From assembly GCF_019703515.2 (NCBI RefSeq), contig NC_059368.1, positions 27,893,289 through 27,957,288 of the forward strand: a stretch of 64,000 bases of DNA, written 5' to 3'. This document shows positions 21,150 to 33,181 of this stretch, piece after piece. This stretch comes from Myxocyprinus asiaticus. Taxonomy: Eukaryota; Chordata; Actinopteri; Cypriniformes; Catostomidae. A program made the position numbers and the translations under genes. Positions within the stretch are counted from its first letter, which is position 1, and the number at the start of each line of letters is the position of its first letter. The notes below the pieces were generated by a model. The model had not been told where the DNA came from. It made no database searches and worked only from the letters and a program-made list of their open reading frames with translations.

Positions 21150-22190
21150 CATATCAACAAATAATAGTATGCATCAACACCATGGGACCACGCAGCCATC
21201 ATACCTTTCAGGAAGGAGCATTCTGTCTCCTAGAGATGAACGTAATTTGGTGAGAAAAATGCAAATCAATCCCAGAACAACAGCAAAGTACCTTGTGAAG
21301 ATGCTGGAGGAAACAGGTAGACAAGTATCTATATCCACAGTAAAACGAGTCCTATATCAACATAACTTGAAAGGCTGCTCAGCAAGGAAGAAGCCAATGC
21401 TTCAAAACCGCCATAAAAAAGCCAGACTACAGTTTGCAAGTGCACATGGGGACAAAGATCTTACTTGTTGGAGAAATTTCCTCTGGTCTGATTAAACAAA
21501 ATGTTTTCTGTTTGGCCATAATGACCATCGTTATGTTTGGAGGAAAAAGGGTGAGGCTTGCAAGCCAAAGACCATCATCCCAACCGCGAAGCATGGGGGT
21601 GGCAGCATCATGTTGTGGGGGTGCTTTGCAGCAGGAGGGACTGGTGCACTTCACAAAATAGATGGCATCATGTGGATGGAATATTATGTGGATATATTGA
21701 AGCAACATCTCAAGATATCAGCCAGGAAGTTAAAGCTCGGTCGCAAATGGGTCTTCCAAAAGGACAATGACCCCAAGCATACCTCCAGAGTTGTGGCAAA
21801 ATGTCTTAAGGACAACAAAGTCAAGGTGTTGGAGTGGCCATCACAAAGCCTTGACCTCAATCCGATAGAAAATTTGTGGGCAGAACTGAAAAAACGCGTG
21901 TGAGCAAGAAGGCCTACAAACCTGACTCCGTTACACCAGATCTGTCTGGAGGAATGGGCCAAAATTCCAGCAACTTATTGTGAGAAGCTTGACCCAAGTT
22001 AAACAATTTAAAGGCAATGCTACTAAATACTAATGAAGTGTATGTAAACTTCTGACCCACTGGGAATGTGATGAAAAATAAAAGCTGAAATAAATCATTC
22101 TCTCTACTATTATTCTGACATTTCACATTCTTAAAATAAAGTAGTGATCCTAACTGTCCTAAGACAGGGAATGTTTTCTATGATTAAATG
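21150..22190 (+). pseudogene. Sleeping Beauty-type Tc1 transposase relic, both ends lost
   Basis: Remnant of a Tc1/mariner transposase of the family also present at 52029 and 61363. Conserved stretches: S-P-R-D-E-R-N-L-V-R-K, P-R-T-T-A-K-Y-L-V-K-M-L-E-E-T-G, and in another frame F-Q-K-D-N-D-P-K-H and [10 protein letters not shown]. The codon after the first catalytic Asp (L-W-S-D) is TAA at 21493-21495, where the family has Glu. A frameshift separates this from the second half. The left TIR and N-terminus are absent and the right TIR stops at about 22190. Confidence 0.88.
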
Positions 22191-24060
22191 TCGCCTTAGG
22201 GGTTTGATAATCACATTATGTCATATAGCGAACTGCTTAACCAGAAGTGGGAAGCTGTCGTCATACAAGAAAACACACAAACTAAAAGTCCTTAATTCGG
22301 TTTGCCACCAAAATGAAAGCTCAATATAACCAAAAGTGTAAAATGGAAGAAATTGCGAAAGTAGTATATACTACTGTAGAGTAAAATGTAATATACAATG
22401 TAGTATTAATAAATAACAGTAATAATAATATATCAATAGTATTTACATTATATATAAGCAATATCTCACAAGCAAGAGTGCTGTTGTACTGAATAAAAAT
22501 GTTAATCAATGCTTTTATTAATATTGTGATTTCATGGTGCAGCATTGCATTTGACCAAAAAAAAAAACAAAACAAAAAAACACTCCAATGTTGTTTTGGA
22601 ATGTGTTGTGAGGATCTGCAAGTTCTATGAGTTCATTTGATTACACAGTTTTTTAATGATAAAATTGAATTCAACTTTAGAACATGGAATTTGGGAAAAA
22701 ATAAAATGGTTTCAACCAATTTCAAAGGGCCCTAGAACATGTATATCATCAGCAAGGACACCTACATTTGCTCCAAGGTAAATTAAAGCTACTGACAAAA
22801 CATTAATTTATTTATGTATTGATTTAGGTCTTAGTAAAGGCAATACGAAATAAAGAGTTCACAGCATCATAGTGAGCTTGCTATGAGAGGCTATGAGCAG
22901 TTTCATTCACATGCACTAATGTTATCAGGTGTTTAAACCCCATCAAATGATACTTTTCTCTTTTCAAGTGACTGTGATGATCGTTTGCCTCAATTCTGAT
23001 TCTTAGTCTACACAGTTTTCATTCAAATGACTGTGTAATTTAACAATATCTTTTGCAAAAAACGTTAGATAAGTATGCTTTAAAATGTTGCTCTTCATTC
23101 AAGTCTGTGTAAATATATTATAAATTCTGTTTATGAGCATATTCTCCCAAAAACCACTGTTCACAGCATTCTCCCATTCATTCCTATGTTGGAGACCTGA
23201 GCGAGCATTGTCAGAGCGAGCAACGGTAACCAGAGGGGGCAGAGCTTAGCGAAGGGTCAATTGCAAAATGGATTGCTGTGAACTGTAGGCCAATGATATG
23301 ACTTATGTTCAATGATATGGAAATAAACAATATATTGCCTTCTAAATCCACTTTTTGTATTGTCTTATTAATGCTTTACCCGTCTGCCACAATAGTGTTG
23401 CATTTTAATTATCTGAATTATTTAATAATATATAGTTTAATTATTTAAATATAACTGTTTATAATTATTTAAACATAAATTTAATTACATGTTTTTTTTA
23501 TTGAGTTAACATCTTTTTTTTTTGTATTATTTAATGCTGTAATCACAGATGTATAGGCTGCAGAGTTGTGGTCACAATTAACTGCTCTGTGGAAATAAAG
23601 CAAACTGAACTCAAAGCCCCTCCTGAGCTGAGATGTCTGAGGTTCATTTGCAGCACTCATAGATGATACTGTTCTTGCAGTAAAATATTCAGAAGACAGA
23701 AACTAAGAGTGATAACATTTTACATGCGCGTGTTCCACGAGACTGCACACCTTCATACAAACATGTCATACATGCATAGATGGCTTTTCTGTCATCTGTT
23801 CTTAATAATATAATAAAGTGTGTTTCTTCAAGCGCGCGTCTGTGTGTCTACGGGCAAATTATTTGTAATATTAATTTGATGATATTAATAGCCTAATGAT
23901 AATAATAATTTAATACATGGGAAAACGAGCCAAATATTGTCTTGACATTGTCAAAGGCATCAGCTATTGGCGATCACTCTGACCATCGTCGATCCCTGAG
24001 ATCATCGTCTGTCGGCACAACCCTAATGTGCATTTCTCTCTATAAATTAACAAAATGTTC
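22191..24060. other. Mostly unassigned; orphan hAT-like right end
   Basis: No exon seen. A small inverted pair (TTCACAGCA at 23160, TGCTGTGAA at 23274) suggests a short palindromic element. GTCGGCACAACCCTAA at 24011-24026 looks like the right end of a hAT-type element without a visible left partner. Confidence 0.35.
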
Positions 24061-24540
24061 AGACAAGTTCAAGTGTTTTTTTTATTGTTATTCAACCATA
24101 TACAATTAGTACAGTACACAGCTAAACGAGACAACGTTCATCCAGGACCATGGTGCTACATAAAACAACATAGGACAAACACAGAACCACATGAGACTAC
24201 ACAGACTGAATAAGACCTACACATTCCTACATAAAGTGCACGTGCAAACGTGTGCAAAAAGTACAGGACAGTACAATAATTACTAAAAAAGAAACAGGAC
24301 AATAGGCACAGTAAGAGACAGCGAGAGACAGTACAGCGCCGACCAGTACACATTTCTAATCTGAGTAGTGCAAAAAGAAGACACTTTCTAAAAATGCTGA
24401 ATGTAAACATAACATACTATGGAATAGTGTTCTTTGGACATAGCAGTTATTGAGGTAGCAGCCAGGTATAAAGTGACCATGAGTTAAGTGCAACTCTGGA
24501 CATGTGCAAAAGTTGGATGGTTTACAGGTGTGTGTGTGTG

Positions 24541-25230
24541 TCAGTCCAGTCTCTGAGTATTGAGGATTCTGATGGCTTGGGGGAAGAAGCTGTTACACAG
24601 TCTGGCTGTGAGGGCCTGAATGCTTCGGTACCTCTTGCCAGATGGCATGAGGGTGAAAAGTTTGTGTGAGGGGTGTGTGGGGTCATCCACAATGCTGGAT
24701 GCTTTGCGGATGCAGCGTGTGGTGTAAATGTCTTTGATGGAGGGAAGAGAGACACGGATGATCTTCTCAGCTGTCCTCACTATACTCAGCAGGGCTTTGC
24801 AGTCTGAAACAGTGCAAGTCCCAAACCAGGCAGTGATGCAGCTGCTCAGGATGCTCTCAATATTCCCTCTATAGGATGTGGTGAGGATGGGGGGTGGGAG
24901 ATGTGCTTTTCTCAGCCTTCGAAGAAAGTAGAGACGCTGCTGGGCATTCTTGGTAATGGAGCTGGTGTTGAGGGACCAGGTGAAGTTCTCCACCAGGTGA
25001 ACACCAAGGAATTTGGTGCTCTTGACGATCTTCACAGAGGAGCCATCGATGTTCAGTGGAAAGTGGTCACTCTGTGCTCTCCTGAAGTCAACAACCATCT
25101 CTTTTGTTTTGTCCACATTCAGAGACAGGTTGTTGGCTCTGCACCAGTCCGTCAGCTGCTGCACTTCCTCTCTGTATGCTGACTCATTGTTCTTGCTGAT
25201 GAGACCCACCACAGTCGTGGCATCAGCGAA
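24541..25230 (-). pseudogene. LINE RT second half with mutated FADD box
   Basis: Continues the reverse transcriptase in another frame: [13 protein letters not shown], then L-N-V-D-K-T-K-E-M-V-V-D-F and F-L-G-V-H, the thumb and the C-terminal region ending L-F-T-L-M-P-S-G-K-R-Y-R-S-I and N-S-F-F-P-Q-A-I-R-I-L-N. The second Asp of the FADD active site is Ala (GCC, minus strand, 25219-25221), which should abolish polymerisation even without the frameshift. Confidence 0.87.
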
Positions 25231-25664
25231 CGTGTTGATGTGTTCAAGCTGTGCATTGCTGCACAGTCGTGAGTCAGCAAAGTGAACAGCAGTGGACTGA
25301 GCACACAGCCCTGGGGGGCCCCAGTGCTCTGTGTGGTGGCGGTGGAGATGCTGTTCCTGATCCGGACTGACTGAGGTCTCCCAGTCAGGAAGTCCAGGAT
25401 CCAGTTGCAGAGGGAGGTGTCCAGGTCCAGCAGGTTCAGCTTTCCAAACAGATGCTGAGGAATGATTGTGTTGAATGCTGAGCTGAAGTCTATGAACAGC
25501 ATTCGAATGTATGAGTCCTTTTTATCCAGGTGGGTGAGGGCCAGATGGAGGGTGGTGGCAATGTCGTCGTCTGTTGAACGGTTGGGACGATATGCAAACT
25601 GCAGTGAGTCTAGTGAGGGGGCAGCTGGGTCTTGATGTGCCTCATGATGAGCCTCTCGAAGCAC
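25152..25664 (-). pseudogene. LINE reverse transcriptase, first half
   Basis: Carries reverse transcriptase motifs [16 protein letters not shown], the first catalytic Asp box [10 protein letters not shown], and [13 protein letters not shown]. It should lead into the FADD box, but the frame shifts after T-H-D-C-A-A-M-H-S. Confidence 0.88.
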
Positions 25665-25686
25665 TTCATGATGATGGGTGTGAGTG

Positions 25687-26562
25687 CTACGGGACGTAGT
25701 CGTTGAGGCAGGACACTGAAGACTTCTTCGGCATGAGGGCGATGGTGGTGGCCTTGAAGCACGTTGGAACGACGTCGCTGCTCAGAGAGATGTTGAAGAT
25801 GTCGGTAAGAACATCCGCCAGCTGGTCTGCACATCCTCTGAGCACTCTGCCAGGAATGTTGTCTTTTCCAGCAGCCTTCCGTGGGTTGACTGTACATAGA
25901 GTTTTCCTCACATCAGCCGTGGTAAGACATAGCACCTGGTCATTGGGAGGAGGGGTGGTCTTCTTCGCCGCCACGTCGTTCTGCGCCTCAAACCGAACGT
26001 AGAAGTCGTTCAGCGCATCTGGAAGGGAGGCATCATTGTCACACGCAACTGATGTTGTCCTGTTGTTGGTGATGGCCTGGATGCCCTGCCACTTGCGCCG
26101 CGTGTCGCTGCTGTCCTGGAAGTGACTGTGGATTCTCTGGGCATGTGCGCGCTTTGCCTCTCTGATGGCCCGGGACAGTGTGGCCCTCGCTGTTCTTAGG
26201 GCCACCTTGTCGCCTGCTCTGAAGGCAAAGTCCCGGGTCCTCGGCAGCGCATGCACCTCCGCAGTAATCCACGGCTTCTGGTTGGAGCATGCGGTGATGG
26301 TCTTGGAGAAAGTGACATCATCAATGCACTTGCTGATGTAGCTGGTCACTGATTCTGTGTATTCCTCCAAGTTGGTAGAGTCACCATATGTTGCAGCCTC
26401 CCTGAACATGTGCCAGTCAGTGTACTCAAAACAGTCCCGAAGAGCAGAGATGGCTTCTGCTGGCCAGGTTTTCACCTGCTTCAGAAGCGGTTTTGTGCGC
26501 CTGACGAGCGGTCTGTATGCTGGGATTAGCATACAGTCTCCTTGCTGGTTTTTCCGACACAT
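25687..26562 (-). pseudogene. LINE ORF2 N-proximal part (before RT)
   Basis: A 291-codon open frame of the region between endonuclease and reverse transcriptase. Typical stretches: [27 protein letters not shown] and [15 protein letters not shown], the last leading into reverse transcriptase motif 1. It ends where the frame shifts near 25687. It is a relic, since no endonuclease precedes it. Confidence 0.87.
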
Positions 26563-26620
26563 TCAGAATCATTAGCGCTTTTGCCGGTGTCGCTGCAGCT
26601 CACTTCGTGCATACGCTTGT

Positions 26621-27323
26621 AAAATTTATATTTTAAAGGCTCATTATTACGGTTTAGTATTTCTCTGTAATGTAGAACAGTGTTAGCAATGTTACTTATA
26701 ACATTCTTTCTCAGCCTTGGAACTCAAACCATTTTCTGATGCCCCACAACTTCTATATGTTTAAGTAATTAAATTAATATCATAAACATGCGACAACTAG
26801 TTGACTAATGGCTTAAACTAACGACTACTAGTCGACTAGGAAAATCTTTGGTCGGGGCAGCCCTACCATTCACTTTCATTACTTGTCAAATAGCTGTGTG
26901 AAGAGTCTTCAAATTTCTCCTTTTTTCCCCCTCAAAAGACAAAGTTATATAGGTTTTGAGCTACATTAGGGTGAGTACCTTGATTCCAACTTATTTATCA
27001 TTACTTGAAAACCCTTGCAGTAATACAGAAGATCTGTATGGATATCCTTTCAGTTGAAACAAGTGATCGACTAGCTATAATCGTTGCATGTTCTGAGTTT
27101 GCGTTTTGGTCGAATAGAAAGTGTTTGTTGACTTAAATGCTGCTGAATGTTTTTTCTTCTCAAACTCTTGCTCTGAGTGGTGTGCAATCTCTTTTTTTTT
27201 TCTTTTTTTTTCTCCCAAAAATATTAACGTAAAAAATGATTCAAATGTCTATTCTTGGCTTAAGATAAAATATCGTGTTTATGTACTTCAAAATATCACC
27301 CTGTACACACACCTCTCTAAGTA
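26621..27323. other. Unassigned; orphan hAT-like right end at about 26868
   Basis: GGTCGGGGCAGCCCTA at 26851-26866, with CTAGTCGACTAG nearby, resembles a hAT terminus; no left partner identified. Confidence 0.35.
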
Positions 27324-28502
27324 CTCTGCCTGGCCAAAAAAAGGTCGCTGTTTGGATTTAAAGAAGCAAATATTTAAGAGCTTTTGATTGGATCATTATT
27401 GCAGTGATAAATATGTTTCAGCTGGCAACAGTTCTTTTAACAATAACTGAAGCAGTGTGTAGCTTCTCATTTCTTAAACAACCATGTTGGAAGACGTATC
27501 CCGTGGTCGTGGAAAAGATGTTACTGTGTTTCAGAAGGGGTAAATTATTGGCTTGCATCAAGCAAAGAAAACAACTAAGGAGATTGCTGAAATCACTGGA
27601 ACTGGGTTAAGAACTGTCCAATGCATTACTAAAACCTGGAAAGGTGAACCGTCAGCTTCGCGGAAGAAATGTGGTCAGAAAAAAATCTTGAATGATCGTG
27701 ATTGGAGATCACTAAAACGCTTGAAGTCACATCGTAAAAAATTGACAGTAGAACTCACGGCTGTGATTAATAGTGAAAGTAAGAGCATTTCCACACACAC
27801 ATGATGTGATGAGAACTTGCAGGATTGGGACTAAACAGCTGTGTGGCCACAAGAAATCCACTCTTTAGTGGGGCTAATCGGAAAAAATTGCTTAATTTTG
27901 CTAGGGAGCATAAAGATTGGACTGTGGAGCAATGGAAAAAGGTCATGTGGTCTGATGAGTCCAGATTTACCCTATTTCAAAGCGATGGGTGCGTCAGAAT
28001 AAGAAGGGAAGCGCATGAACCGATGCACCCATAAAGCATAGTGCCCACTACACAAGCCTCTGAAGGCAGTGTTATGATCTGGGGTTGCTTCGGTTGGTTA
28101 GGTCTAGGCTCGGCAATGTTATGTGGCAATAATATGAAGTCAGGGTTATCGTGACCAGGTTATCCCATCAATGGATTTTTTCTTCCCTGATGGCACGGGC
28201 ATATTCCAGGACGACAATACCAAGATTCATTTCACACATGAATTGGCCACCACAGAGTCCTGACCTTAACCCCATTGAAGTTTTTGGGATGTGCTGGAGA
28301 AGACTTTACAGAGTGGTTCGACTCTCCCGTCATCAATACACGATCTTGGCCAAAAATTAATGCAACTCTGGACGGAAATAAATGTTGTGACGTTGCATAA
28401 GGCTGTCGAAACAATGCTACGACGAATGTGCACCTTAATGAAAGCTAAAGGTGGTCCAACGAAATATTAGAGTATGCAACTTTTTTTTTTTGGCCAGGCA
28501 GT
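27324..28502 (+). mobile_element. Tc1-like element (CTGCCTGGCCAAAA ends)
   Basis: Left end CTGCCTGGCCAAAAAAAGGT at 27326 and right end inverse (TGGCCAGGCAGT, 28491-28502) form short TIRs. About 1.18 kb, shorter than a full Tc1 element, with a degraded transposase inside. Confidence 0.8.
27484..28450 (+). pseudogene. Degraded Tc1-like transposase
   Basis: Several frames carry pieces of one transposase. 27553-27804 is the DNA-binding part (T-K-E-I-A-E-I-T-G-T-G-L-R-T-V-Q). 27825-28034 holds the first catalytic box (V-M-W-S-D-E-S-R-F). 28151-28360 holds [12 protein letters not shown] with the catalytic Glu. The second Asp region around 28190-28215 is scrambled. Multiple frameshifts and stops; not functional. 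Confidence 0.82.
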
Positions 28503-29543
28503 TTATATTGTTCATTAACATATATGAGTCCAAGATCCCTGTGGAATCTGCACCTCATTATCACTGACAGACATATTGACCAGGTTATCTGGTATTGACC
28601 AGATCTGTTAGTTCAGTCCGTTATGTCTTACTGGTACTTTACCAGGAGTTCTGTGAGGACGAGCTCTGACTAGAGAAATTCCTGAACAGAGTTGCACAAG
28701 AAATCCTAATGAACCTGAATGATTATTGCACATGAATCCATTTTGTTAAGTGTAAGAACCTGACAAAAAGTCAAGGTTGGCTAGCTCATGAATTTATTGC
28801 GAGCTCCTAATAACAAAGTTCCTGATAGTGCGCACTTGCAAAAGCAATAAGCAGGGCACTTATTTAATCATTGCATTGTCTTCTCCTTTACCTGTTTTAG
28901 AAGAAATCCTGTGCATATAAGCTATCAGACACAGTGTAACGGTATGAGCTGGTTTGCCAAGGTCAGTGAGCGAAAGAGAGGGCGGTATGTAGGTGTTTAT
29001 GCCTGAATTCCTCCTTGACAGCAGGATGAAGACTAATTAAAGGAGCGGATTAAACAGAATAAACACATTGTCATGTTGTCACAGTTGCTTGATTCACAGA
29101 ATTGCACTACTCCAGCTTCCACAATGTAATTTGCATGCAAATGGTTTCAAAATAAGATAAGTTAAACAAACTATGCTTTTCTTTTGGTAAAAATTACATG
29201 AACAATATGTATTAATAAAAAAGGAAAACAAATAACAGTAAAAAACATTTGTACTCACCCAGAGCTTACATAGAAACCAATACTGACAGCATGATGCTAA
29301 TGAACAGATACAAACAAAGTCTGCATATAGGCTACCACATTTTTAGCATTTCAAATTGGTGAAACTTTGCTTTTTATAAAATGCGCTCTGCCTGTGTTAA
29401 GAGATTTCACACACACATACACATACTGGTCTGATAAGCTTCTGAGTTTGTTTCACATTTTTTCCACCGTAAAAACAGATCCTCGTCTGTTGGTTTGCAT
29501 GACTCCAACAAGAATCGAATACAAATAGTTGAATTCAATAAGC
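28503..29543. other. No feature recognised
   Basis: Intronic; nothing supported. Confidence 0.45.
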
Positions 29544-29970
29544 ATCGAAATTAGTGGTCGACCGATATGGGTTTTTTAATGGCCGATGCCAATATCCAGA
29601 GAGCAGGGTGGCCGATAGGCTGATACGATGCTGATATATACACAATTTAATATAGTAAATAGCATAACCATAAAATTGCTAAATAAATAAAAAATTCTTA
29701 TTTAGCTCTATATTTACTCAATTTCACAAAACTTTAACTTTGTAAAAAAAAATAAAAATAAAAATTATATTGTATTTTAAATGGTAGATAGCAGTTTCTT
29801 CTGATTTCTGTTTAGTCATAAAATTGTAGTAATTTATTTGCACAAAGAAATTGTTAATATATGAGGAAGACGGAAATAACAGTACACACAGTAGTCCAGC
29901 AACCATAGGTGGCATGTCCATGTTAGCAATCTCATTTTCTCCAAAAATACAGAATCAAACCAATTGTACA

Positions 29971-30113
29971 TACAGTCAGTGGCGTAGTCCCCCCCCCCCA
30001 TAAGCAAGTACAACCACCCCGATATTTATACCATGATCATTGGAAACATGTAGATGCTTCACACTGCAACCCCCCAATATTCAAGCCAAATCTACGCCCT
30101 TGCATACAGTGCA
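29971..30113. repeat. Small dispersed repeat, copy 1
   Basis: Begins CAGTGGCGTAGTCCCCC and ends AAATCTACGCCCTTG, partly inverse to the start. The same sequence (GATCA.TGGAAACATGTA and CAAGCCAAATCTACG) recurs at 47500-47613. It lies inside the hAT element. Confidence 0.7.
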
Positions 30114-30767
30114 TAGTGAATAAGACATTTACTTATAGCACACGTGAAGCGCTTTTACCTTGAAGTTGTACCAGCGACTATTTAGCAGAGACGAGCCACT
30201 TCTATTAAAATGAATGGGATAAATTTGAATGCCCAACTGCAGCCAACGGTCAACGGATGTAGATAGGAAGTTCCACCTTTCAGGTAAAAGAGCTAATCAC
30301 CTTTTAGATACAAACATCTCCTGTCAATCAACTCGAGAACGTGCTTGCGCATTAGCTATAAAAGCTGGAAAAATTTCTTTTTGTAGCATAATCTGAGGTA
30401 AAGAAGTACCATTAATGATACCTGTGTTGTCAGATTTTACTGCTGATTTGAAATATGCACTTTGATCGTAATCCTGACCAACCATTTTGGAGATTTTGGT
30501 CTTTCTCCATTCAAGTAGATAGGAGCTGCACTTTCATGACTGGAAATAGTCTCCCGAGAGCATTCCAAACATGGCCGACAGTGGACTGACTTGCTAGAAA
30601 GATTTGGTCACACCTACGTGCTCATGCATATCTAGTGCGAGCCACAACCTTCTGACAGTTTAAACAGCCTGGATCTCCTGCTTAGATTGTCGTCACGATT
30701 TGTGAATCAGAGGAACTTTTGATCCTGATCCTGAAGTTTTGATTCTGGCTGATAGAATACGCGCTTC

Positions 30768-31155
30768 AGAGGAAGATATTAGATGAGCGCTCGACGGGAA
30801 GAAAATGCTGGATTTTCATGAGGTTTGTGAATTACATCTGTTTAAACGAGATATCTGCATATTTGCAGACAGTATATAATAGAAATTGTATTTATATTTG
30901 CCATTCATCATTAGAAAAGTGACAGGGAACTGTTGAAGAGAGACTGTTAAAATACATGCATTAGAGGTAAATAAATGAGCACTCCACGGGATGCTGAAGT
31001 TGTGCGAGGTTGGGTTATAACATCTGTTTAAATGAGATATGCACATATTTGCAGTCGGTATATGATATGTTTTATTGATATTTGCATTTTTATCATTAGA
31101 CAAGACAGTTAAAAGTTACAGGGAACTGTTGAGGAGAGCACTTTAATATTATGAG
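30768..31155. repeat. Tandem duplication (2 x ~195 bp) inside hAT
   Basis: Both units share CATCTGTTTAAA.GAGATAT, CATATTTGCAG and ACAGGGAACTGTTGA.GAGAG in the same order, with moderate divergence. Confidence 0.75.
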
Positions 31156-31415
31156 CTCAAACGCGTCTGCCGCGGCTCTGATATGCGGACCGTTTAAATG
31201 ACACTGTGTTGCACACCGGTCTATTGTAGTAACATGATACACGTAACAAAACTAATTGTGACTCCTTGTTTACATGTCTCAGTCGCTTCACATGCAAGCA
31301 GCCGATTTTCAGCACCCTCAAGAAACAAATCGGCCAATGCCGATAATTAAAAAAAGTCAGATTCTCGTCCGATTTACCAGTCTCGGCGATATATCGGTCG
31401 ACCACTAATCAAATT

Positions 31416-32002
31416 AGTGTAAGAACTGCCTTTTAATTTAACTTTACTGCTTTTGAAGCACAGACACCATGAAATATCTTCTTTAATCAAAAACCTCAAC
31501 AACACGTATCCACAGCGCCCCCAGAAGAACTCTGTTGTAACTGTTAGATTTGGTGAGAGATTCAGAGGGAAAACCATTGCTCACGATAGGGCAATGCAGA
31601 AAGGAAAATTAATTTGCAATATTCAAGGTGTGTTTTTAATAGTCGAGTAGCTGGTGCAGAATGAGTACTCTTACTCGTGCACATCCCTAATTTTATTACT
31701 CTGGCATTAATTATATTAAACTAGTTACCACTGCTGTAATGGGTTTTCTAACACAACAGCTAGGGAATGACAGTAAACTTGGCATCTTACTTTCTTCTCG
31801 CTGTCATAATCCACCACGGCCTAATTTTTCCTCGTATGGAAAGTTGTGAAAATGTAATAGAGGAGGAAGCAAAAATAGCCATGAGCCATGGTCTCCAATT
31901 CACTGCTATAGAAGTTTACCCTGCTGTGCCTTGCATCCTGGTTCCAAAGCAGGAAATCTGAAACGAGTCCATTGACAGAACCTCTTGATGCACCCAGATC
32001 CA
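31416..32002. other. No feature recognised
   Basis: Intronic; nothing supported. Confidence 0.45.
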
Positions 32003-32085
32003 CCCATTTACATTATGCAGTTAGCATACGCTTTTATCCAAAGTGACTTGCAGTGCATCCAAGCTATGCATTTTATCAGTGAACC
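32003..32085. repeat. L2-like 3' tail fragment
   Basis: CATTTACATTATGCAGTTAG and CGCTTTTATCCAAAGTGACT match the conserved tail I recall from fish L2-type LINEs and the SINEs that borrow it. Confidence 0.6.
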
Positions 32086-33181
32086 ACAGGAACACCCAGA
32101 ACTTTGGCCCACTCCCAGTGTTTGTACACAAACAGCACTGAGCCATACAGTTCACCCTACGGTCCTAATGAAGCTGGAAAGCAGGTTATGCCTCTCTGTT
32201 GTATTTCATCCCTTTAAAATAGGCAGTGAGGCTGCATAAACTGTACTCTGGCTTCCCAGCTTGCATTCGCACATGGAATCAGCCATTCTCAAACATAGCA
32301 GCTTCTTGTCAAGCCTGCTGTGCACAGGCTTTGCACGGAGCGGATACTCTCCTCGAGAGCCTTTTACCTCTGTACCACTAGATTTCAAAAGATGGATCTT
32401 GAAAGCATCTTCGACACCAGGAAAAACCTTGCCCTCACTTTGAAGGAATCTGTTTATTTTGTTGCAGCATAAAGCAGACAGTGCTCTTGGCCTTATTTAC
32501 AGCAGCTGGTGCCTCTTATTCCCACTGGTGGTGATGCTTTTTGACTAGCCTACTTTTACAACAAGCGGCGAATAACCTAATAACGTCAAACCACAGTGAC
32601 TGGAAAGACTGTATTTGAAACTGCTAGCCAGAAAGAATCTGAAAAGCTGTGGGCTCTTCCATGTAAACTTGAATTGAACCATGTAAGCTTAGGGTTTAGC
32701 TGTGTATTCTGTTTACGGGCTAGGTCTCTTTGCAGCTTTGCAACACTAAGTCTTGCACCTGCTGAAATTTTCTGTTTGCCTCATTTTCATAACATTCCTG
32801 GTTGTAGTCCTGGAACACACACTATTTTAAAGGCCTTGCCAAGCATTTTTTTTTCTTTTATGATATGCTAAATATTATTATCGTCCTCATTAATATAAAT
32901 ATCCACAAGTGAAGCTGAACTGTAAAGTTTTCTCCTCTTTTCCAAATGTTCTAGTGTTGCCTCATTTGAAACCTCATAACACTGCATTAAACTGCTACGC
33001 AACACAGCAAGATCAGCAATTGTATGCTAATTAAGAAGACTCAAACTATTTAAGGTTTTGGGTGGTTCATTTTATTGTTTACACTCTTACAGATTTTCTA
33101 ACAGATCCAGGAACTAAAACGATTGTAACGAGGACTGTTCACACTGACAGCGATTTGCAACAACAAAGCAACCAGAAATCA
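32086..33181. other. No feature recognised
   Basis: Intronic; no coding family match. Confidence 0.45.

Larger units (their letters stand above)
24065..26620 (-). mobile_element. 5'-truncated L2/CR1-like LINE
   Basis: Non-LTR retrotransposon on the minus strand. It keeps the linker region, reverse transcriptase and C-terminal part of ORF2 plus a probable 3'UTR (24065-24540). The apurinic endonuclease and ORF1 are missing, the usual result of incomplete reverse transcription. Confidence 0.88.
29552..31407. mobile_element. hAT element, GGTCGACCGATAT ends
   Basis: Left end TAGTGGTCGACCGATATG, right end its inverse. The flanks ATCGAAAT (29544-29551) and ATCAAATT (31408-31415) agree at 6 of 8 bases, an aged hAT duplication. 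1856 bp without transposase. It contains an internal tandem duplication and a nested small repeat. Confidence 0.78.

Noticed and set aside
24901..26002. Plus-strand open frames across the LINE
   Set aside because: Shadows of the minus-strand ORF2.
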